From Hepsetus odoe (Eukaryota > Chordata > Actinopteri > Characiformes > Hepsetidae): DNA of 64,000 nt. Under the pieces are notes generated by a model, which saw only the letters and a list, made by a program, of their open reading frames with translations, did not search any database and had not been told where the DNA came from. Shown in pieces: positions 1 through 12,165 of the stretch (positions are counted from its first letter, which is position 1; every line of letters begins with the position of its first letter). The stretch is from contig CM029378.1 in assembly GCA_017165825.1 (NCBI GenBank), positions 20,170,682 to 20,234,681 of the forward strand. Reading direction: 5' to 3'. Position numbers and translations under genes: made by a program.

Positions 1-796
1 ACTCCTGGGGCTTCTTATTTGAGCATGTCAGTAGCTGCAAAATGATGCATGACCTCAAAGGTCTATTCATTCTGGACTCTCTTGAGAGTGCCCTCTAGCA
101 TCTGATTAACCCAGAGAGATCAGCCAGGGCCAGTTCTCACTACAAATGCTGTGAGTGTGTTACTTTGACAGAATGAGGGAAGCTCTGCGGTCCTTTATTT
201 GTTTTATTATAGCTAAACTTAATGTTTAATAAAAATACAATACATTTGTTTTTCACCAGACACTGTGGACATATATCAGGCTACAAAAACGCTACTGCAT
301 ATTTACTTGCAGATTGCTGCACTTAAATTGACCATTTCATACAACATAGTTGGATTGTCCCAAGTCCTATGAATTTTTAAATTTGGTTTATTGAGATGAT
401 GTTGCCTCAGTGGACATGAGTTGCTGTTTGTCCAATCAAATGAGACAATGATGGAAGACATTTTGACATTTTCAGCAATGGTCTTTCCAAAGTACATTTT
501 TTTGGGCTGGATGATATTGGCTTTTTTCATTTGTTGCACACAGCCTGTGAGCTTTCTCACATCTGTGAGATTTCTGCTTTATATAAGAGATATGTGTTTG
601 CGCGTTAGAGGTGGTTGGTCCACAAAATAATAAAGAAGTCAAGCACAATGAAAAAGTGTGACTAATTTCAGTAAGGGGTGTGTGTCTGTGTGTGCTGATG
701 ATTTGAGACATTGTGAAACTATTGAAGCCAGTTACCTGCACTGACCATTAGGGGGTCGAACCAAAGTGCATTGCAATTTGAGCTATGCCATGGTGA
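1..796. other. Non-coding stretch, nothing recognised
   Basis: AT-rich sequence. The short open frames here lack any family resemblance and overlap each other on both strands. I see no repeat family, RNA gene or exon I can defend. Confidence 0.5.
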
Positions 797-1105
797 GTAG
801 GGCTGTCACCTCATGGCGAGAGGGTCCTGGGTTCTATTCCTAGTTTTGTTGGTCTGGGTCCTTTATGTTTGGAGTTTGCATGTTCTGCCAGTCTGTGTGG
901 GTTTCCTCCCTCCATCCAAAGACATGCACGTCAGACGGATTACAGATGCTAAATTTCCCCCTATATGTGAGTGTTCTTGTCTGTGTGTCTGCCCTGAGAG
1001 GTTTTTCCACGCTTTGTGCTTTGTGTGTGCTGGGATAGACTCCAGCATTGCCCATGACCCTAATCTGGATAAGGGGGTTATGAAAATGAGTGAGTGAGAG
1101 GGTGA
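797..1105 (+). repeat. Degenerate tRNA-derived SINE-like repeat (family III)
   Basis: The head reads GGCTGTCACCTCATGGCGAG followed by a B-box-like GGTTCTATTCC. The body has the common fish core TTTGCATGTTCT ... GTGGGTTTCCTCC and ends in GGGATAGACTCCAGCA ... CTGGATAAGG and a GAGTGAGT tail. Related pieces lie at 16983-17215, 47277-47600 (minus strand), 54945-55045 and 60318-60395. The family name is uncertain; the dispersed-repeat nature is clear because the same core recurs in this window. Confidence 0.7.
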
Positions 1106-1304
1106 GTTATCATTACACCATAGACATGTATCTCACTATCAATTTCCCAAATAAGAAAAAAAACATAAATATGTGGAAGAGCAAACTTCTATAGCAAAAT
1201 AATCCACAAAATTCTACTCTGTCCTTTAAAACAAATGAATAATATAAATAAACAGCAAAAAAGAAAAAACTGCATAAACTGCAGAACTAAAGAAGCAAGT
1301 TGTG

Positions 1305-1535
1305 AAGTGTGTGCTCAGAGTAGTAACCCTAGTAAAGCTGCTGGCTCTGAAGATGTGACGAGATAGGAGCTGAAGGCATGTGCATACCAGGTCTCTGAAG
1401 TCTGTATCTTTAACCTGCCTCTGTCTGAATCAATCATCCCATCTTGTCACTATCATTCCACTGCAAAAACCCTGTCACCAGTGGCCTCTGTGACTACTGG
1501 CCGGTTGTACTGACACCAGTAATCTCAAAGTGTTT
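1305..1535 (+). mobile_element. LINE reverse transcriptase fragment (Rex1-like), decayed
   Basis: With one stop codon ignored, the plus strand gives an RT-like stretch: L-K-A-C-A, then F-N-L-P-L-S-x-S-I-I-P-S-C, then a degenerate proline and lysine block corresponding to the usual fish LINE 'IPVPKK ... NDYRPVALT' region. That arrangement is typical of the RT finger region of Rex1/L2-like LINEs. Several substitutions and frame breaks show that it is a dead remnant. The clade assignment is from memory. Confidence 0.5.
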
Positions 1536-3831
1536 TTTTTTACCAGGTAAAAAAATGATAAAAGCACCTAACAAAGGTCATTGTGACGTCTGAAGCCTTG
1601 ACCCTCAACACACACTAGAACTTCCATATGAAAAGTTGTTTTTTGTAACTATGGCAGTTCACCAGTGTCATGTTCTTTGCACTGAACTGTGTTGTAAATC
1701 TTTGAAGGGTTAATACTGCCTTTCACACAGAGGTAGTGACAGCTTTTTAACAGTGGTGAAAACATGTGGAAAGTGAAGATTTTTTTTCTTTCTCAAAAAA
1801 GAAAAAACATGACCGATGTCAACTCGTAAAATTGACAAAAAACAGAATTAGCCCCTAAAAAAAAGAAGCTGGAGTTCAGCACCTAAAGTGTTCCAACCCG
1901 TGGCATTTCCCAAAACAGCCTGGCTATATTTGAACTTGTTGTGCTGAAGCACTTCCCCTCTGCAGCTTTGTGCAAGGAATCCAATAGCAATTTAAAGTCA
2001 ATAGCCAGAAGAAAACTTTACGGAAATAAATATCTCTGAGAAACAGCAGGAAGGGGTCAATCAGGGAGGGGAGGGGAGGGACACTGCATGGATTGTGAAG
2101 AAGTGAGGTTAACAAGCAAGAAATTAAGATTTCACCTTCATAACAGGGGTGCATCGTGGGAGCATGGTGGGAGAACATGGAAAAAAATCACATCTGATGC
2201 AGAGATCCGTGGAAGGCTCCATCGTCCGGCCTGTCAGGAGCTTTGCTCTGCTTTTGCATTTTTAAAAGCTTCCCATCAATTGATCTGCAGTGGGGTTTTA
2301 ATCATTCATGCAATGGCCTGTGTGATAATGCAGACTAAACACACACACAAGCACAATTAATAATTAAGATTTAGAATTGATAAAGCATTAAAATGCCACC
2401 CTGGGGAGGCGTTTGTCAAGCCAAGACACCCCTGGAGAATTCAACCGCCCCAGGTATCGCTGATCGTGGTAAATATTCTCTCATCTTCATTAGCCCCCTT
2501 GAGTGGACCAAGAAAATACCACTCCACATTAATTCTGCATTAAAGCTAATTAATGTAACTGCCACATGTGCCTGATACAGCCTGGTTACTTAGCGACTAC
2601 ACAGCCTCAAAAAGAGTGTGTTGCATGAACTGAATGTGCTGCAGACAGACCAAATTACAGTGTAATTATTAGATATATTGCTGTTCTCATATGTAGACAG
2701 CATAATGGTGGAAGTAATGGAGTGCATGTATTTTTCTGTTGGGCTTCACTGGACATGTTTACAGCTGCAGGTTGGCAAAAAAAATAAAATAAAATAAGAA
2801 ACAAACAAAAAGCAATTTTACACAATTTTGATGTTGATCAGCCGCAGAAACATTTCATCATCATCATCACACATCAAACTGCCAAACCATGTCAAGTTGT
2901 TAAGTAATCTCAAGGGCCGCACTCAGACAGGCAGCTGAAAAGATCTGAGCTGTCTGAATGACAAGAAGTAAAATCATACGTTCGGATTCAAGTTGCATTT
3001 GTAGGTGCTTTCAAATCCCATCTGGTTTCTGAATAAAAGGCTCAATTTGTCAGATTTGTTTCACATTTGCTTTCATATCCATATTGGTTGTCACAGCAAT
3101 GATGCAGGTATTGTCTTGTTGCTTGTTGCTCTAGTACAAAAGTAAGGGGGGGAAAAAAACAAACAAACCATACATGCCAAACTTGAAATATCACTTAAAA
3201 TAAAAAGAGAATGGCTTCTTGTCTTTATGTCAGTTCTGATGTCCTATCCATTGCCAACATTGCCAATTAGAAATGCACTTATGCCATGATTGCCCCGATC
3301 TGCATGTTGGTTTATGAATAAAGTTTGTTCTGGTGCATTGCTGGCATATCGCCATCTTGACACAATAGACAGCAATCATAAGATTGACCAGAATAAAACC
3401 GGTCTGAAATCAAATAAGTTGTCCTTCACTGTTTTTTAAGGGTACATTATCAAGATGACATCAAACAGTATGCTTATGTTAGGTGGGGTACAACACACAC
3501 ACATGCTTTGCATGCAATATTTCACTCAGTGTGAAAGAATATATATTATAATATTATTTTAATTTCAAGATATTTCACTTAATATTTCATACAGAATGCT
3601 CATGCGCTAGCAATCTTGCTTTCTTTCTGGAAGATCTGCCATTACACCAACGTTCCAAGGTGCAAGCACAAATGGCATTTAAAGGAAAGTTGAGATGATT
3701 GGTTTATTGCCATGCTCAAAACACCATGGTTTATTAAGGAGACTAAGTACAACAACTATCAACTATGCACCCACTACAGCGACATGTCGTCTGCTCTTAA
3801 ACCAGCAAAAGTGAATTTGGATTTTTAAATG
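1536..3831. other. Non-coding stretch with possible conserved non-coding core
   Basis: No gene or repeat family recognised. It contains a guanine-run motif at 2064-2080 and, at about 2225-2580, a segment dense in homeodomain-like TAATTA/ATTAAT motifs with little simple repeat. Open frames here are short and without motifs. Confidence 0.4.
2064..2080 (+). other. Potential G-quadruplex motif
   Basis: GGGAGGGGAGGGGAGGG: four G-runs of three or more separated by single A residues, which satisfies the standard intramolecular G-quadruplex pattern. No adjacent promoter or gene is recognised, so a role is unknown. Confidence 0.6.
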
Positions 3832-4017
3832 AAAATGAAAGTGACTATTCATATCATTGTGAAACACAGCACAGTACACAGTGAGACACAATAAAAATCA
3901 GCCTCTGCATTTTACCCCATACGCACACACGTACAACAGGGGGCAGCTAGTGAAAGTGATGTGGACAGTACCTTGCTCAAGGCTCAGTACCTCAAGGCAA
4001 CCTACTGGTCTGGGATA
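3832..4017 (-). repeat. tRNA-derived SINE, family I, head-truncated
   Basis: Read on the minus strand it matches the family I body: the 'GTAGGTTGCC..GAGGTAC.CTTGAGCAAGGTAC' segment, then 'TGCCCCCTG', then the tail ending in AGTCACTTTCA. The A and B box head is missing. It abuts a (CAAA)n run at 4018-4046. Confidence 0.75.
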
Positions 4018-4046
4018 AAACAAACAAACAAACAAACAAACAAATA
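4018..4046 (+). repeat. (CAAA)n microsatellite
   Basis: About six consecutive CAAA/AAAC units ending in AAATAAATG. It sits exactly where the head of the adjacent minus-strand SINE is lost. Confidence 0.85.
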
Positions 4047-4194
4047 AATGTTTTACTCATGAATAAAAACTTAATACATATGTTCATTTATATAAGCTTC
4101 TCCACTGTAACCCAGCTGTAACATTGAATCAGCAGTGGGATCATCTAAGAAAAGGAAGAAGGAACACTGAGAAGAACCAAAACAATTCAGAATG

Positions 4195-4272
4195 CAGAGG
4201 CTGATTTTCGTTGTGGCTCACTGTGTGCTGTGCTGTGTTTCACAGTGACATGAATAGTCACTTTCACTTTCA
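4195..4272 (+). repeat. SINE family I 3' tail fragment
   Basis: The segment reads as the 3' end of family I (TTCGTTGTGGCTCACTGTG ... TTTCACAGTGACA ... GTCACTTTCACTTTC) with no head. It runs directly into the LINE 3' end that follows, so it is 5'-truncated or a rearranged junction. Confidence 0.7.
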
Positions 4273-4289
4273 TTTATAATCCCTCTCAC

Positions 4290-4850
4290 CCATCCCACAC
4301 TCTCTTCTCCCTCCTGCCATCCGGGAAAAGGTTCCGCAGCATACAGGCCTCCAATTCCAGGTTGGGAAACAGTTTCTTCCCCCTGGCCATCAGACTTCTG
4401 AACTGCTAATGTCTTCACAATAACCTGCTCTCTGCCATTGCTGGAACCTTTTCTCCTCCTGCCATGTACCAATGCACATTCATGTACATGTACCACCTTA
4501 TAGCCACTTATTACTTCTATAAATTTTTTTTTTTTGCACTCTGCAATTCAACCATAACATTGCTGCTCTGTCACACTGCCAACAACTTGTGCTGCTTTGT
4601 TCCGTTATACTGCGGCTCTCTGAAGGATGAATGTGTTGCACTGTCTGTTGTTGTCTGTCTGTTGTCTGCACTTGTGTGCCTTGTCTTGTGTCCTGTCTGA
4701 TGTCATCTTATGTGTAGCACCAGGGTCCTGGAGGAACGTTATTTTGTTTCAGTATGTACTGTGTATATGGTTGAAATAACAATAAAAACCTACTTGACTT
4801 GACTACTTGACTTGTCTACTTGACTTGACTTGACTTGACTGAATCTACTG
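4290..4850 (+). mobile_element. LINE 3' end with TTGAC-repeat tail (Rex1-like)
   Basis: The segment has the usual fish LINE C-terminal coding signature in decayed form (GGTTCCGCAGCAT ... GGCCATCAGACTTCTGAAC), a long 3' UTR with TTGCACT motifs, an AATAAAAA signal and a terminal run of repeated CTTGACTTGA units. The same 3' end recurs at 45560-45780, and a short tail-like run occurs near 52888, supporting a dispersed LINE family. No intact frame remains. Confidence 0.65.
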
Positions 4851-5704
4851 ATTAGGTGAATGCACATGTTTGGATTGATTTGTGCAGTTCCACAACGCAC
4901 TATGGCAGTGTTGTAGTGGGAGATTCTATTCTTTGCCTGCTCTACTGTTCACATAGTAGTCTTTAAAATGAATGCTACTTGTAGCAGTTGTAATTTCCTT
5001 AAGCCTCCAGCTGTACCCCCTACAGCTATTACTCTGACGCAGATTTGTTTCTGCAGTCATGCATGTTAATACAGGCACGTCCTTGAGTTCTCTGCATTTA
5101 CGGTTCTATTTACTCTGCAAGTTTGCCCCGGTTCCCGACTAATGGTTGTGTTCATTTCATTTCACCGTGCATTTTTCTCACTCAACTTGTAGCAATTTAC
5201 GCAATTCTTTCACATAACTGCTGCCACCTAATTTGACATGCACAGGGCAGTTAATGAAGAAGTTACGCTGTTTCACTGAGACACTCACAATTTACAGGCA
5301 GCCGTAACTTATTCAGAGCACACCGGCTCATCTCTACCACAGCCTATCAAAATTCTCTCATGTATTTGAAGCCTTTTCTTGTTTCCTTCCTTTATGGCAG
5401 GTTAGAGCTGTTTCAAAACGGGCTCTTCTTTGCAGATGATAATGTGACATAGTTCCTGTGTGTATGTAAAGACTGAAAAAGCCTTCTGTCCTTCTGGAGT
5501 ATTGTGACTGTTGTAATTTGGAGTAACCCGGAACAGGGATTTCTTATCCAGGTGTTTATCTCCAGGTCTTGAGAGAAAGTGGCTGTCCGCTCAGTCAGTC
5601 AACAACATCTACAAAATCTCATCTGCCAGTTAATTTGTGCCATCAGGGAAGGGAAGAAGAAAGTCACTTATGGAATAACCTGGTCATTCAGTATATTCAG
5701 GTAG
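4851..5704. other. Non-coding stretch, nothing recognised
   Basis: No repeat family, RNA gene or coding signature that I can support. Confidence 0.45.
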
Positions 5705-6725
5705 TCAGCTGACCTCATTCTTTGGGCATACAGCGTTGCTGAACCTAGACCTGACCAACTGCAGCAACCCCAGATCATAGCACAGACCCCTCAGGCTTGC
5801 ACGGTTTGCTCTAGGCATGATGGGTGCATCACTTGGGGGCAGCAGTGGCCTAGCTGTTAGGGAGTTGGTCCCAGTTCAGAAGATTTGGGGTTCAATTCCC
5901 TCACCAGTAGGTCGCCCTGAGTTACCCTTTAGCAAGGTAGCGTCCCTGTCACTGCTCCCTGGGCACTTTCAATAGCTGCCCCCTGCTGCACGTGTGTGTA
6001 TGGGTGAAACATAGAGGTTGAATTTCGTTGTACTCTGCTGCGTTTCACAATGTCATGGGTTGTCACTTTCATGCACCACTCTTCTTACCCTGATGCACCC
6101 ATCACTCTGAACCAGGTTCAATCTGGACTCATCAAACCACATGACTTTATTCCATTGCTTCAGAGTCCAATCTTTATGCTCCTGATCAAATTGAAGCCTT
6201 TATCGCGATTAGCCTCACTGATCAGTGGTTTTCTTAAGGCTACACAGCTGTTAAGTCCCAATCCCTAGATTTCTCTCTGCATTGTGCATGTGGAAATGCT
6301 CTTACTTTCACTATTGAACACTGCCGTGAGTTCTGCTGTTGAATCATGTTCTATGTGAATCAAGGTCATTCAATATTTTTTTTTGCCACATTTCTTCTGT
6401 GAAGATGATGGTTCTCCACTTTCCTTCCAGTTTTTAATAATGCGTTCAACAGTTCTTAACCCAAATTTAGTAGTTTCAGCTTCTCCTTAGATGTTATCGT
6501 CTTGATGCATGCCAACAATTTGACCCTCCTAAAATAGTTTCCACGACCACAGGATGTGTCTTCCGGCATGGTTGTTTATGTAATGAGAAGCTGCATCAGT
6601 AAGGGTAAAAAACCTGTTGCCAGCTGAAACAACATCCATGCAGTAATTAACCAATGGGAGCTTCTTACCTATTTACTTTGTTAAATCCAGGTGCTGACCT
6701 TTTAATGGACAGCCAGTGTACAGTC
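5705..6725 (-). pseudogene. Tc1/mariner-like transposase remnant
   Basis: The minus strand encodes pieces of a Tc1-type DDE transposase. Around 6130-6185 it reads E-H-K-D-W-T-L-K-Q-W-N-K-V-M-W-F-D-E, the conserved block ending in the second catalytic acidic residue region. The frame is broken by many stops and indels, so no transposase can be made. Tc1-family transposases catalyse cut-and-paste transposition into TA sites. A SINE (5834-6071) has inserted into the element and splits it; the Tc1 sequence resumes on both sides (TGATGGGTGCATCACT before, CACTCTTCTTACCCTGATG after). The terminal inverted repeats are not clearly preserved, so the ends given are approximate. Confidence 0.75.
5834..6071 (+). 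repeat. tRNA-derived SINE, family I, nested in Tc1 remnant
   Basis: The head carries an A-box-like TGGCCTAGCTGTTAGG and a B-box-like GGTTCAATTCC. The body follows the family pattern through CTGCCCCCTGCTGCACG to a TCACTTTC tail. It is bracketed by TGCATCACT (5825-5833) and TGCACCACT (6072-6080), an apparent 9-bp target duplication with one mismatch. SINEs of this kind are RNA polymerase III transcribed and mobilised by a partner LINE. Confidence 0.85.
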
Positions 6726-7004
6726 CATCATGTTCACACTAGATAAAAAAAATTGTTTTCTTTTAAAAACATAAATATTTTACAGCATGCTGTAGATTTG
6801 GCAAAGAGACTGCTATACAGCTGTAGCAGTAATAATGCAGCTACCCCGCACGCACAGAATCTGTACAAGAAGAACATGTGAATCTTTGGCACCAACATGA
6901 GCTCTGACTATAGGTGTGAATTCAGTCCAAATCCAAGTCACATTTAGATTGGAATGAGATATGATCAGGCATCGCCCTTGACAGGTTTATGCCACATTTT
7001 TGTC

Positions 7005-7070
7005 AATGTTACATTTACATTTACAGCATTTATAAGACATTCTTATCCAGGGAATTGTACATTGTGTACA
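7005..7070 (-). repeat. SINE family II tail fragment
   Basis: On the minus strand it resembles the common fish SINE tail (CTGGATAAGA ... TTATAAATGCTGTAAATGTAA), shared with family II copies at 11975-12165 and 58478-58678. Only the tail is present. Confidence 0.5.
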
Positions 7071-10000
7071 ACTGGGGAAGACTTCTTGGAGCAGCATGGG
7101 GTTTAGGGCTTTGCTTAGGGGCTTATATGGTTCTAGCGCTGGAGGTAGGATAGAGCTAGGCATAAACACAAACCTCTTGGTCTGCAGCTGAGTATAACCC
7201 TAGACTACCACCACCCCATGTTATATAGCAGACTTTAAGTCAAATATCAAAAACGTCTTTCTTATTTACAAATTGATTAAGTTAAATCTTAGAATTTTGC
7301 AACAAGGTCAGAAAGTAATCAATACTTAAGGATTTTCATAAATATGACAGGAAGCTAAAACTGGACACATCTCCAGAAACTGTAAGTGGCAATAGTATGT
7401 CAACTTTTATTATTAGTCATAAAATAACAGTCAGGTTTTTTCAATTAAAGTGATAATAATCAGATGTGAGCATGTTCCCATTTTATTTAAAGAACTATAG
7501 AACTAGGGTCTATAGAACCTTAACATGTTTGTGGAAGTGTGTAATGGCTTTCTGGGGACCTCAAAAGATAAAGTGTTACTTGTTAGGCTTGAACCAGTTA
7601 CCAACCAGCTCTAAAGACTCCACAAATCCATAGTCAGACAGATTGTTGGAAAACAAATGGACCACTGTTACCCTCCAGGAGAGGCTGAGCAACAAAGATC
7701 CCTTAAAGAGCAAGACATGTAATAAACTTTGAGGTCAAAATAAAGCCCATGGTAAACTGAAAAGGGTCTCTCACTATCAGGATGTTCATTGTCAGGAGAA
7801 ACCTGCACAACAATGTTATGTGTGGCATAGTGTCAAAAGAAAGGCAATGCTCATCAAAAAAAAAAAAAAAAAAGATCCACAGTTTTCTAAAGATCACAAG
7901 GACAGGTCAGAAGGCTATGACAAAGTGATTTGGAGACAGATGACACCAGAATATAACTTTTTGTCTGAACTGAAGTGTTTTCTTTGAAGAAAGGAAAACA
8001 CAGCATAATAACATGAACAGTGGTGGCCTAGTTATTAGGGACTAGGCCCCAGGATAAGCTTTAGATAAAACAAAGGACTTAAATAAGAACAAAATCATCC
8101 ATTTTTTAACATATACAATTCATGACCGGGTTCTTAGAGCAACTAAGAGACTAGACTGCTGTTTGCATATATAAATGTAATCACTGATTGTTACTATAAA
8201 CTGCATTTTTAGAGCTAAAAGTGAAACAAAAACAAACAAACAAGCTAACTAACAAGCAAACAAAAACCCACAATCAAATAAATGGCACAACACTGACTAC
8301 TGTACCAGCCACCATACGGGCAGACAGACCCTTAGCATAATCACAGCCCCAGACGAGCAGATGGGCTGTGGGCTCTGCAGCTGATCCATGGACAGATTTC
8401 AGTTCAACTCTGGGTTTAAACATCGCGCAGAGAGACAGAGAGCACGAAGGAGAAGCCAGTGTTCCCTGGGTGTGTAATTAATGACTGTGTTCATGGCCCC
8501 GCTGTTCAAGACCGATCAGAATATTGAACATTTGCTGATGTGGAAAAAATGTATTGCTGCACACAGCGCAGGACAGCCCAGTCGGGCTTTTATACACTAC
8601 GTCTTCATTTGACCACTAGGCAGAGGCATAAAAATGTATTTTACATCTGTCGCAGACGAGTATATTGGCCTCACTTTTTATGACCTAATCATTACTTCCA
8701 AGGGTGCAGAGCAGTGAGCATGCTGACATTTGCTTGTGAATGATGCTCGACACAAAGGTCCTCCAGGAGTTAGAGAATCAGCAACCTCAATCCCAACCCT
8801 TGCAGGAGTTTAATGAAACTGAAGAGGCCTCTAGAATGACAGGTCTGTTGTCATGAATTCTTCTCAGAGCATTTTGACCTTTGTGAACAAACCAAGGTTG
8901 AGAGTCACTTTTAAATCAAGCTTTATGTTACTGTTAATATACTGGTTTCAACTGAGCTTCATCTGTTCTATGTAAGAGGTCAAAAATAAAACACTCTACA
9001 GACTAAAGTTCATCCATCCGTGGAGACCTTTTGTGCCTTGTGTGAGTGCTGGAGAGGGTGAGGGGTGGGGGGGGTGTTCGTTTGAGTACATATTTTTGTA
9101 ATGGCTGTTCTGAAGAGGAATTTCAAACCCTAAAATTTCACGCAAGAACTCTATAAAAATGATGACTTCATTAAAAACTCAAGCCTGCATTCACTTCTTG
9201 AAGCCCAAAATCACTTACCCTTAGCAACAATTGTTATTTGCAGTTACCTCAACCAGGCAGTGTGCCTCCTGAAATGTACAACTTTTGTTATATTCATAAC
9301 ATGGAATGAAGGATTACCCCTTTCTAGAGCTTAAAAAAATTATTTGTGTATATGGTAACCTCACACCTGTGTTTGCATAAAGGTTTGAGTGAATAATAAG
9401 TCCCCATATAAAAGTACTAATTATAATTTAAAAAAAGCATAATTAAAATTTAATCTGGTTATTTTTCAGCACTGAATCAATGGACAATTCAATTACAAAC
9501 ATCAATGAAAATTCAGCATCATAGATCCGTTCTGCCTAATATTGTGCAGGTCTTCCTGTGCTACTAAAAATCTCTGATCCAGCTGAACGGACTCCACAAG
9601 ACTTAGTCTATCTGTACCAAGATGTTAATATCCTTTTAGTCCTGTAATTTCCAGGTGGGGCCTGCATTATCCTGTTGAATGTGGCACTTTGTCTACGTTT
9701 TAGATAACATTTCTTCAAAAATAAGGTAAACTGTAGAGTTTAGGCATCACTGTACATGTTCAGAACATCAGACATTGCCTAGAAAATCAAACTGCCCCAG
9801 CTGGCTTCAAATAAAGTATCTTTTTTTCCCCAAAGGTGTCAGAGAAAAGCTAATTCATTAGATTGCAGCACCTACGTCTATTACTCCATGTTCCAGTTCT
9901 AAACCTGACAGGCTCTTTATAGGAACTTTGGGAGATGGGCAAGGGTCATCATGGGGACTCTGGCTAAGAGGCTTAGGTGCCCTTGACCCTTTTGTCAGTT

Positions 10001-11974
10001 TCTTCTCTTGGTCCACTTTTGATAGGCAGTGACCATGGCATACTAGGGAAGAACAAACAAATAATAAAAAAAACTTTTTAGTGGTATTTAATGTTGTGGC
10101 TGTTTGGTGTAATAATTTGTTATCTCTCATTTTTATTATCAAGTTATGTTATTTTAATCTTAAGATGCCATCTGTCAGCCTTGGTAATATCAAAAATCAT
10201 TTGACATGATGTAATTTATTAAGGTCCATTTTACAAGCTACATAAACATTAATCACATAGGTCTGATGACTGTCCTGTAGTTTTAAAATCCTAACCCATG
10301 TCCCCCTTTTTTGCCCCTCCAGTCAGCACACCTGGATAACACAGCCCTGCTTTCCCTGACAAACTGGCGTTCAGTCCATCTATCTATCTATCTTCTCCAC
10401 CAAAAACTAATCGAAAGTTCGCAAATTGGACTGTTCCTGGAATGAACTGTAAATAAGATTCATATCATAATTTAAGCTTAAATATTTTTATTTGCAAGGT
10501 GTATCAGAAGCAACACAAGCAGAGTGTCACTGTGAACCAGCTTTGAACACGGGTCAAAGCCTCAAACAATACAGGATTGATGTAATTGCTTTGCCATGTG
10601 TTCGGAAACTATATTAATAACCTAATGGAGTGCTATCAGCCAGAGGAAAGCAAAAAAGGAAAAAGTTTCTGTGCCTCTGTTGGGGGGATGGAATTGATGT
10701 CTCCAAAGAATTAGGCTGCACAGCAGGATCTTCCAGATTAGTAATTGGGCTCAGTCACTTCTTGCATTCATTAAGGCTTCTATCTTTCCATAAGACACAA
10801 ACAGTCATCTTAAGCAATGACAGTCATTTAAAAGAGTTCAAAGGTTTAATCAAAGGTCATTCAAACAGTCTGCCAACAAAAATGTGACCTCTGGAATAAA
10901 ACAGATCCATTTTAGATAAGGTGCAAACATGAAAGGTTTGGACAATTCTAAGCTAACTGACTAAATAAATAAGAAGCTGGAGTGGATCTCCAGCAACATC
11001 ACATGATGAAGGCTTTGGTGGTCCGCCAAAGAAAATCAAACAAGACAAATCTCTCCACCCTACCCTAGTTTTGCGGATGATATCATGAGCATCAAAAGTT
11101 CTGAAAGTCAAAGGGGGAAAAAAGAGTTTTCTGTTCTTTTTTTCTTTCCTACTTTTTTTTTTTTGGCAATTCCTGTTTCTGGTGCATTTTCACATTTGCA
11201 CAATATTAATGTGTCACAACATTTATTTTCTATTGCACCTGATAATTTTCAGCTGTGCTGATAGAAAAAACTAAATATATGTAAAGGCTGTGAATGTTTT
11301 TACATAGTGGCTACAAGGTAACAAAAGGACTTTGGGCTAATATGATAAACACTATTTCCTCATGGGGTTACATAAAATACAAAACTACTTTTTGGACATT
11401 GCGGACGCTCATTTGCACATATGATACAAAAAAAACATATTTGATGTGACAATTCAGTCATAGTGTTGATGCTGTTTTGGCTCAACAGCACAATGTTCTA
11501 TTTTATTTATATGTTATTTAAATTTTTACATCAACATATTTACATTTACATATTTTCATCAATTAATGCTAAAATCTGCTACCATAGTGATTTCTATATT
11601 TAAAAATACATCACTAATATGCGGTTTTTGTATAAAATTAGAATTTTGGAAATCTATTTCCAGAACTGGGTACAAAACCATTGAGTTCAAGACCATTTAT
11701 CACAGATTTAATCAATGCTGAAAGCTGCTTCTGCACCATATAGCTACCAAAGCTTAGCCATACCCTGAAGCACCAAAGCATCCCACTGCATCAGACTACC
11801 ACCATCATGTCTCACTATGGTCATGATTATGGAAAGCTTTATTAGCTTTATTCCACATGTAATGTAATACATGTCTCCTAAAATGATTTTTGACTCATCT
11901 GCCTTTTTAAGCACTGGTTTTGGCCTTTCCAGTGTTACATAAATCCAGTTTTTGCTTAATTTATTTTTTTTGGG
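7071..11974. other. Long non-coding stretch
   Basis: Apart from a SINE fragment at 8022-8060, an A-run near 7859-7874, (CAAA)-like runs near 8225-8270 and a short CTAT run near 10378, I see no gene, RNA or mobile element. Open frames are under 100 codons and featureless. Confidence 0.45.
8022..8060 (+). repeat. SINE family I head fragment
   Basis: CAGTGGTGGCCTAGTTATTA followed by GGGACTAGGCCCCAGGAT matches the first 40 bases of family I; the rest is absent. Confidence 0.6.
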
Positions 11975-12165
11975 GGGTGGTGGTGGTCTAGCGATAAGAT
12001 ACTTGCCTAGAAACCAAGAGGTCACAGGTTCAAATCCCACCTCCAACAGTACCACCATTGGGTTCCTGAGCTTCAACTCCAAGTTGCTCCAGGGGACTGT
12101 CCCTGTAATTAGGAAATGGAAGTCACTCTGGGCAAGAGCGTGAGCTAAATGACGTAAATGTAAAC
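11975..12165 (+). repeat. tRNA-derived SINE, family II (V-SINE-like)
   Basis: The head has an A-box-like TGGTGGTCTAGCGATAAG and a B-box GGTTCAAATCC. The central block (GGGTTCCTGAGC) and the tail (CACTCTGGGCAAGAGCGTGA then GCTAAATGACGTAAATGTAA) match the copy at 58478-58678. The tail resembles the LINE-derived tail of fish V-SINEs. The open frames seen over it are fortuitous. Confidence 0.8.

Noticed and set aside
2088..2575. Small open frames at 2.1-2.6 kb as exons
   Set aside because: No splice-site support, no domain and stop-rich context.
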